64,000 nucleotides of DNA from Cucumis sativus (Eukaryota; Streptophyta; Magnoliopsida; Cucurbitales; Cucurbitaceae), in contig NC_026657.2 of assembly GCF_000004075.3 (NCBI RefSeq), positions 40,813,380 through 40,877,379 on the forward strand. Reading direction: 5' to 3'. A program made the position numbers and the translations under genes. The notes beneath the pieces were generated by a model that made no database searches, was not told the origin of the DNA, and was given only the letters and a program-made list of their open reading frames with translations. This document shows, piece after piece, positions 58,026 to 64,000 of this stretch (the stretch's first letter is position 1; every line of letters begins with the position of its first letter).

Positions 58026-61000
58026 AAATCAAACATGAAAGTAAGTTCTCAAGGTTTAATTGTGGAACTGAATGTTTTTGGATATTTGCTTATAATTCTT
58101 TAGATTGGTTATGATTGGTTGAATGGTATATCAGATAGTATGGAGGCCTGGAAAAATGGTGGTTTGATGATTTGTAGTAGTATTGTTACTGGGATTGTAG
58201 GAACATCACGATCCTGTAGTACTATTTTACTGTTGTTCTAGATATGTGCTTACTAATTCAGGGGTGAATTTCCTAAACATTCGTAAAGTATTGGTTCGAA
58301 TCTCCTCCCTTATTTTTTATTGTGTAATATTGTATAAGAAATCAAGAATCTGCTTTCCAATTTATCTTGTAATATTGTACAAGAAAAAAAATTATGTCCG
58401 GAATGTCAGGTTCTTAGCTTGTATGCCCAAAATTTAATGATTGAGAAGGTATTTGAGAAGGTATTTGTTTCTTTGTTTCATATTTCTATTTACAAGGATG
58501 AGGCAAATTATTGAATTATAGAAGATACAAAATTAGGGGACCCAATTGCTATTGATTTTCAATTCCAATTATATATCTCTGAACTGTGACAATGTTTAAC
58601 AACAGGGGAAACAGATCTAATTATTATTCTATTATTATTTGATCGGATATGAATATGATTTAAATTTAACGCAAAAATTTCTGTCTTGTAATTTTTTTTT
58701 ATCTTATTTGGATTGGAAAAGAGTGACAAAAGGATGATTTGATCTCTCTTTTTTTCTTCTTTAACCTCCCCATAAATTGTATGTTTATAACTAAGGGGCC
58801 ATAATTGTCTCAACTAGGTATATTGTTTTGATTCTTTGAAGCAATATATCTTGAAATTTCCTTTGATTCTTTCTCAAGGGAATATTTAGATGCATTTGTC
58901 TATACATGCTACTCTCAATCACTCAGCAACAAAAGAAAAAAAAAATTATAAAAGTGAAGAGATTGCCACTTTTCAAGTTATGATTAGGTACTACTCAAGA
59001 TGCATCAAGTGTTTTGTTCCAAAGATATGTGAATAGAATTGTTACTTGGGCATCCTCTCTCCTAGCCATGAATAAAATGAAAGGAAAAAAAAAAAACCAA
59101 GTAGCTAGTGACATTCTACACAACCATGAAATTTACTGGTTTTATGAACCTATGAAATGTTTTAGTTGAAGTTGTATGGACGGGCACATGTTATTGCAAG
59201 TACCATAGGACACAAGCGACGGGCACTACATATTATTGCAAGCACCATAGGACACAAGAGACTACCATTCAAAATGCATTCACCTCCTTTTCTCAATTTC
59301 TTTCTTCCACATTTCTCTCAGTTTCAAGAAATTATTTAAAGAAGCTCATCAAATAATGACTGAATTTATTCCACTGAACTAAATTTATGACTTCACCAAA
59401 CACCCAACCAAAGGTGGCTACCATTGAAGAACTTTTTATTCGGTTGAGCTCTCATATTCACATCTTTATTTTCTTTTTAGGTTAAAATATATTTTTATGT
59501 TTGTTCTATTTTAGTCTTTCTATTTTTTATTATTCAATTTTGGTTCTGTATTTTAAATAAAAATTAAAAATTAAAAATTGTCTATGATACTAAATTATTG
59601 TGTTAAAAGCCAAATGAATTTGCAAACAAAATAGATATAGTTGTTTAAAAACGAAACTGATTGGGTTGGGTTAAAATTCAATGTTTCTAAATATTAATAT
59701 CAAATAGATCTAAATCTCAACTAAATTTAGGCACACATGTTTCGCTGGGGATTTTGCTGAAGAAGTTTTTGTCTTCAACCTAAAAGTGTGGCTGCAAACA
59801 TTCTTCGTCTTTAGTACCATGGGTGTTTAGAAGCCAAATGAGCCATGGTCATGATTTCTTTCAGTCATGGGTAGTTACGTTTGGTTTAAGTAGCAATGGT
59901 ACTTTAACCTTTTCTTTTATTCAATTACTAACACAAGTCACGTCTTGTTAAGATTCAAAATGTGCTGACTTTTAAATCATAGATGAATGATGATAAACTT
60001 ATTTTAATGGTCACAATTTACCCTACATTAATATTATAATTTATAAACATCTTTTTAGGTAAAAACGTGAGTGAGATACCGACCTTTAACATATTTCAAT
60101 TGGTTAAAAGTATATGCAATCAATTCAATCAAACTGAAAAAAGAAAGCTAATCTTGAATGGAGATAAATTTTTGGGAAGAATGAAGAAGAGAGACAAAAT
60201 AATGAAAAAAATTCCATAAGCATGATGTCTAATCTTAATTGTTAACGTTAAGATTGGCTTAATCTTTCATTAATAACAGATGGCATATATATAGACTCAA
60301 AGGCACAAATCCAAAATATAAGATGGAAAAGACAACTAAACCTTTAATACTTTCAAACGTCGTATCGCATCTCCATCACATTTTCTTGCTTAATTTGTGA
60401 CCACTGACCTCTTATACATTCTCTCACTCTACTCTAAAAAATTGGCCTTCTTTTCTCATCTCAATGTGGGGTAGGATTCCCCCCATATTATTCCCATTCT
60501 CATTTTTGTAATTAGAATACGTGACTAATTATCCTACAAAATTAATTCCATATTTGTTTGATTTTTTTTTTGCTTGCAATTAGAAATAGAGACCCTCTCT
60601 TAAATAAAATAAAACTCTTATTAAGAACAAAAGTAGACATTTTTGAGAGAATAAACTTTTACTCTCAAGATACTAATTCACTTTTCACCTAAAATTTCTC
60701 ATCTCCAACTCTCTTGCTTTATCTTTCTTCCTCTCTTTGCTTTGCTTACTTGCTTGATTCACAAATGAAGACATAATCCTTATTCATAGATGTGAGCCCA
60801 AACAAAACAGTATCTTCAGAATTCTAAGTATGCTAAATATTTATTGGTTTGATCTTATCGAGAATTCCTTGACCTAAAGAAATATATGATGTTTCTAATT
60901 TTATTTGTCTTTTAGATGTTTACCTCCTCTTTGACATAATTCTAGAAAAGATGTAATTTACACAATAATGATATAGTGTGTTTACTTCAAGATTCTTCCA

Positions 61001-62206
61001 AGTGTTATATATTTTAATAAGACTCTGGGAAAAGAGATCCAAGTGTTATTTGTTTGAGTTCCTTCAATCTGATACAAAATGATTTAAATAAAGAAATATG
61101 TTTTGGTTTGTTTATATTAACGTCTAAAATATGTCTATTACTTTTTCTTTTAATCTCTTTTGGATTCTCCCATTTGGGTTAGAGTTCAGATGATTTACCT
61201 TCATCAACTCTCACTAATACACACTTTTATGTAAAAATTAAAAGAAACTGCACGAGACTCAATTTTCAAGTTCGGGCAAGTGTGCGAAGTGTTGGATGAT
61301 ATAATTAAATTTATTTTCACTAATTTATGATAATATTGTTCAAACATTTGTTGCATTGTTGTTTCTCTCCAATTATTAATGTTTAGGGTATACATTGGCA
61401 CCTTATAGTTTTGCAGTAAGACTTAAGTCGTAGTTCCAACCTTGGGATATTTAAACAATAACTCTTAGTTCTAACCTTAGCATATTTCATCTGAATTCTG
61501 ATCTGCATAATTGAATGACAACTATTTAGAGGTGATTAAATGTGAAAATAAAGGAGAAAATAATCAACTTAAAAAAAAAATACAATGAAAATCTAACCAA
61601 CTGCAAATCCAGTAAAATAAAATAGACTATAAATTTCATCTGATGAATAAGTTTTTCCTTTTGTGCTTCCAAGTTTTTTCAGCATCTCGATAAAATTCAC
61701 TATTTTTGATTTCAATACTCCAATTTCCAAATCTTTTTTTTTTCTCTAGAAGCAAGCTCCCATAGCAAACACCTGACAAAAAGAGGATAAGGTACCAAGC
61801 AAGCACAAACTCATAATTGAAAAAAAATCAGGAAACCTTATAGAAGGTGGATTGGCATTAGAAAACGGAAATTTGTTAACCGAAACTAACAAAGGTTGCA
61901 TGTTGATGCTTCACTATAAGTAAAGGATTATAATATTCAACTAAATTTCTGTCTATAATATCAAGTGAAGTAGTTTTATTGTTTCAAATAATTGAAAGTA
62001 GGTGTGGAAATTTACTTCAATTTATCTCCTATCATGGAAGAAATATAACTAAATTTGTTAGTTTTAACTTTTGATTTAACTAAAAGTCATAGGAAAGTCT
62101 ATAAATATCTTGTATCACTTTGATATTTGATGATGACAAAAACTGAACTGAAATAATAACTTGCTCCCAAGCACAGTGGGCACTTGCCGAACCACCTTAA
62201 AACACA
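58026..62206. other. Gene-free AT-rich stretch before the satellite
   Basis: Four kilobases without a recognisable gene. Small repeats: GAGAAGGTATTT twice at about 58443-58467; a unit starting ACGGGCAC and ending CCATAGGACACAAG duplicated at about 59180-59255; CTTAGTTCTAACCTT-type near-copies around 61425-61485. The region could include long 3' transcript ends or unannotated non-coding RNA, which I cannot judge from sequence. Confidence 0.5.
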
Positions 62207-64000
62207 GTGCTTCTTTGATCTTATGAAACCTATTTAGACCGATGATACTCAGCAGATAAGTGTGGAAACCCATCTATATTGCACCCTGTATGACACAGAA
62301 AAAAAGCCCAGGGCCTAGGGGTCGGGTGGGGCTTGTTCGTGGTGCACAACTGTAGCGCCAAAAACGGTCCAAAAATGGCCAATGCTTTACCCTACGAAAA
62401 ATCGATCGATTTTTAACTATGCGAAAAAAGTCCCGAAAATTCACAGATTACTAGGTGGCCTCACTTTGAGTAATATTAAAGTTTTTTCCCACAAAAACCG
62501 CTCGAGGATGCCCCTGACTTAGTTTTTATTTTTCTCCCAATACTTTTCTTTTAATGGTTTAATTGTGTTTATTTGATCTTGTGGAACCTATTTAAACCGA
62601 TGATAGTTGGCGTATAAGTGTGGAAACCCATCTATATTGCACCTTGTATGACAGAGAAAAAAATCACAGGGCCTAGGGGTCGGGTGGGGCTCGTTCGTGG
62701 TGCACAACGATAGCGCCACAAACGGTCCAAAAATGGCCAATGCTTTAGCCTACGAAAAATCGGTCGATTTTTAACCATGCAAAAAAAGTCTAGAAATTTC
62801 ACAGATAACAACTAGGTGGCCTCACTTTGAGTAATACGAAAGTTTTTTCACACAAAAACCGCTCAGAGATACCCCGGGGTCAGTTTTTATTTTCACTTAA
62901 TAATTTTCTTCCAATGGTTTAGTTGTGTTTCTTTGATCTTGTGCAACCTATTTAGACCGATAATAGCTCGCGGATAGGTATGGAAAACCCATCTATATTG
63001 CACCCTGTATGACACAGAAAAAAAGCTGAGGGCCTAGGGGTCGGTTGGGGCTCCTTCGGGGTAAAAACGGCTGCGCCAAAAACGGTCCAAAAATGGCCAA
63101 GGCTTTACCACACGAAAAATCGGCCGATTTTTAACCATGTGAGAAACGTCCGAAAATTCACAGATAGCTACTAGGCGGCCTCACTTTGAGTATTATCAAA
63201 GTTTTTTCCCCAAAAACCGCTCGAGATGCCCGGACTCAGTTTTTATTTCGTCCCAATACTTTTCTTCCCATGGACTAGTTGTGTTTCTTTGATCTTGTGC
63301 AAACCTATTTAGACCAATGATAGCCCGCGATAGGTGTGGAAACCCATCTATATTGCACCACTATGACACAGAAAAAAAGCCCAGGGCCTAGGGGTCGGGT
63401 GGCTCGTTCGGTGCACAACGGTTGCGCCAAAAACGGTCGAAAAATGCCAAGGCTTACCATACGAAAAATCGGCGATTTTTAACCATGTGTGAAACGTCCC
63501 GAAAATTCACAGATAACTACTAGGAGGCCTCACTCTGAGTAATATCAAAGTTTTTTCCCACAAAGAACCACTCGGAGATGCCCGGACTCAGTTTTTATTT
63601 TCGTCCAATACTTTTCTTCCCATGGACTAGTTGTGTTTCTTTGATCTTGTGCCAACCTATTTAGGCCGATGATAGCCCGCGGATGGTGTGGAAACCCATC
63701 TATATTGCACCCAGTACGACACAGAAAAAAAGCCCAGGGTCTAGGGGTCGAGTGGGCTCGTTCGGAGTGCACAACGGTTGCGCCAAAAACGGTCCAAAAA
63801 TGGCCAAGCTTTACCATACGAAAAATCGGCCGATTTTTAACCATGTGAGAAACGTCTCGAAAATTCACCGATAACTACTAGGAGGCCTCACTCTGAGTAA
63901 ATCAAAGTGTTTTCCCACAAAACGCTCGAGATGCCCGGACTCAGTTTTTATTTTCGTCCCAATACTTTTCTTCCATGAATAGTTGTGTTTCTTTGATCTT
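62207..64000. repeat. Satellite DNA array, ~352-360 bp unit, five copies plus
   Basis: The landmark TTTGATCTT recurs at 62214, 62572, 62932, 63288, 63640 and 63992, giving unit lengths of 358, 360, 356, 352 and 352. Other landmarks repeat in register: CCCATCTATATTGCACC, then AGGGCCTAGGGGTCGGGTGG, then GCGCCAAAAACGGTC, the palindrome AAAAATCGGCCGATTTTT, GGCCTCACTTTGAGTAAT, and CTCAGTTTTTATTT. All copies are head to tail. The array runs off the window. No frame is conserved between units. Unit length is in the range of satellites known from cucurbits (about 350-360 bp), but I cannot assign it. Confidence 0.93.

Noticed and set aside
63545-63868. 107-codon frame within the satellite
   Set aside because: Present by chance in this copy only; other units have stops and shifts in the same phase.
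62207-64000. CRISPR-like array or ribosomal spacer
   Set aside because: Whole units of about 355 bases repeat without separate spacers, and there is no rRNA gene sequence nearby. It is satellite DNA.

Overview
The window is nuclear DNA of a flowering plant (eudicot). The genes have many short exons with GT/AG junctions and AT-rich introns, several products carry plastid transit peptides, and there are LINE, Ty1-copia and CACTA remnants. The gene content and the ~355 bp satellite at the right edge would fit a cucurbit, but that is an impression, not proof. All exon models were spliced by hand; each closes in frame from ATG to stop.

Left third (1-24 kb), all on the minus strand: a membrane steroid-binding / MAPR cytochrome-b5-fold protein (2 exons); a plastid-targeted protein-kinase-fold protein that has lost the catalytic HRD aspartate (12 exons, 419 aa); and a 9 kb gene for a short LPA1 / 2-phosphoglycerate-kinase-like P-loop protein (15 exons, 469 aa). 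Introns of the last two carry LINE debris.

Middle (24-45 kb): a QWRF-family microtubule-associated protein on the plus strand (5 exons, 359 aa), whose third intron holds a 1.2 kb non-autonomous CACTA transposon with a 3 bp target duplication; a NERD-domain protein on the plus strand (7 exons, 322 aa), with copia fragments in opposite orientations in introns 2 and 5; and, converging on it, a plastid-targeted pfkB sugar/nucleoside kinase on the minus strand (5 exons, 471 aa).

Right third (45-64 kb): a long AT-rich intergenic stretch with minisatellites and a Harbinger-like MITE; a tandem pair of intronless EXORDIUM/PHI-1 genes on the minus strand that share coding sequence and promoter; an intronless CDI-like glycosyltransferase-fold gene on the plus strand; about 4 kb without genes; then, from about 62.2 kb to the window edge, five head-to-tail copies of a 352-360 bp satellite unit that each carry a conserved AT-rich palindrome.

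The genes do not form a pathway; this is an ordinary eukaryotic neighbourhood. The most notable signals are two enzyme-fold proteins with substituted catalytic residues, the CACTA insertion whose empty site is preserved in a neighbouring duplicate, the duplicated EXORDIUM promoter block, and the euchromatin-to-satellite boundary.
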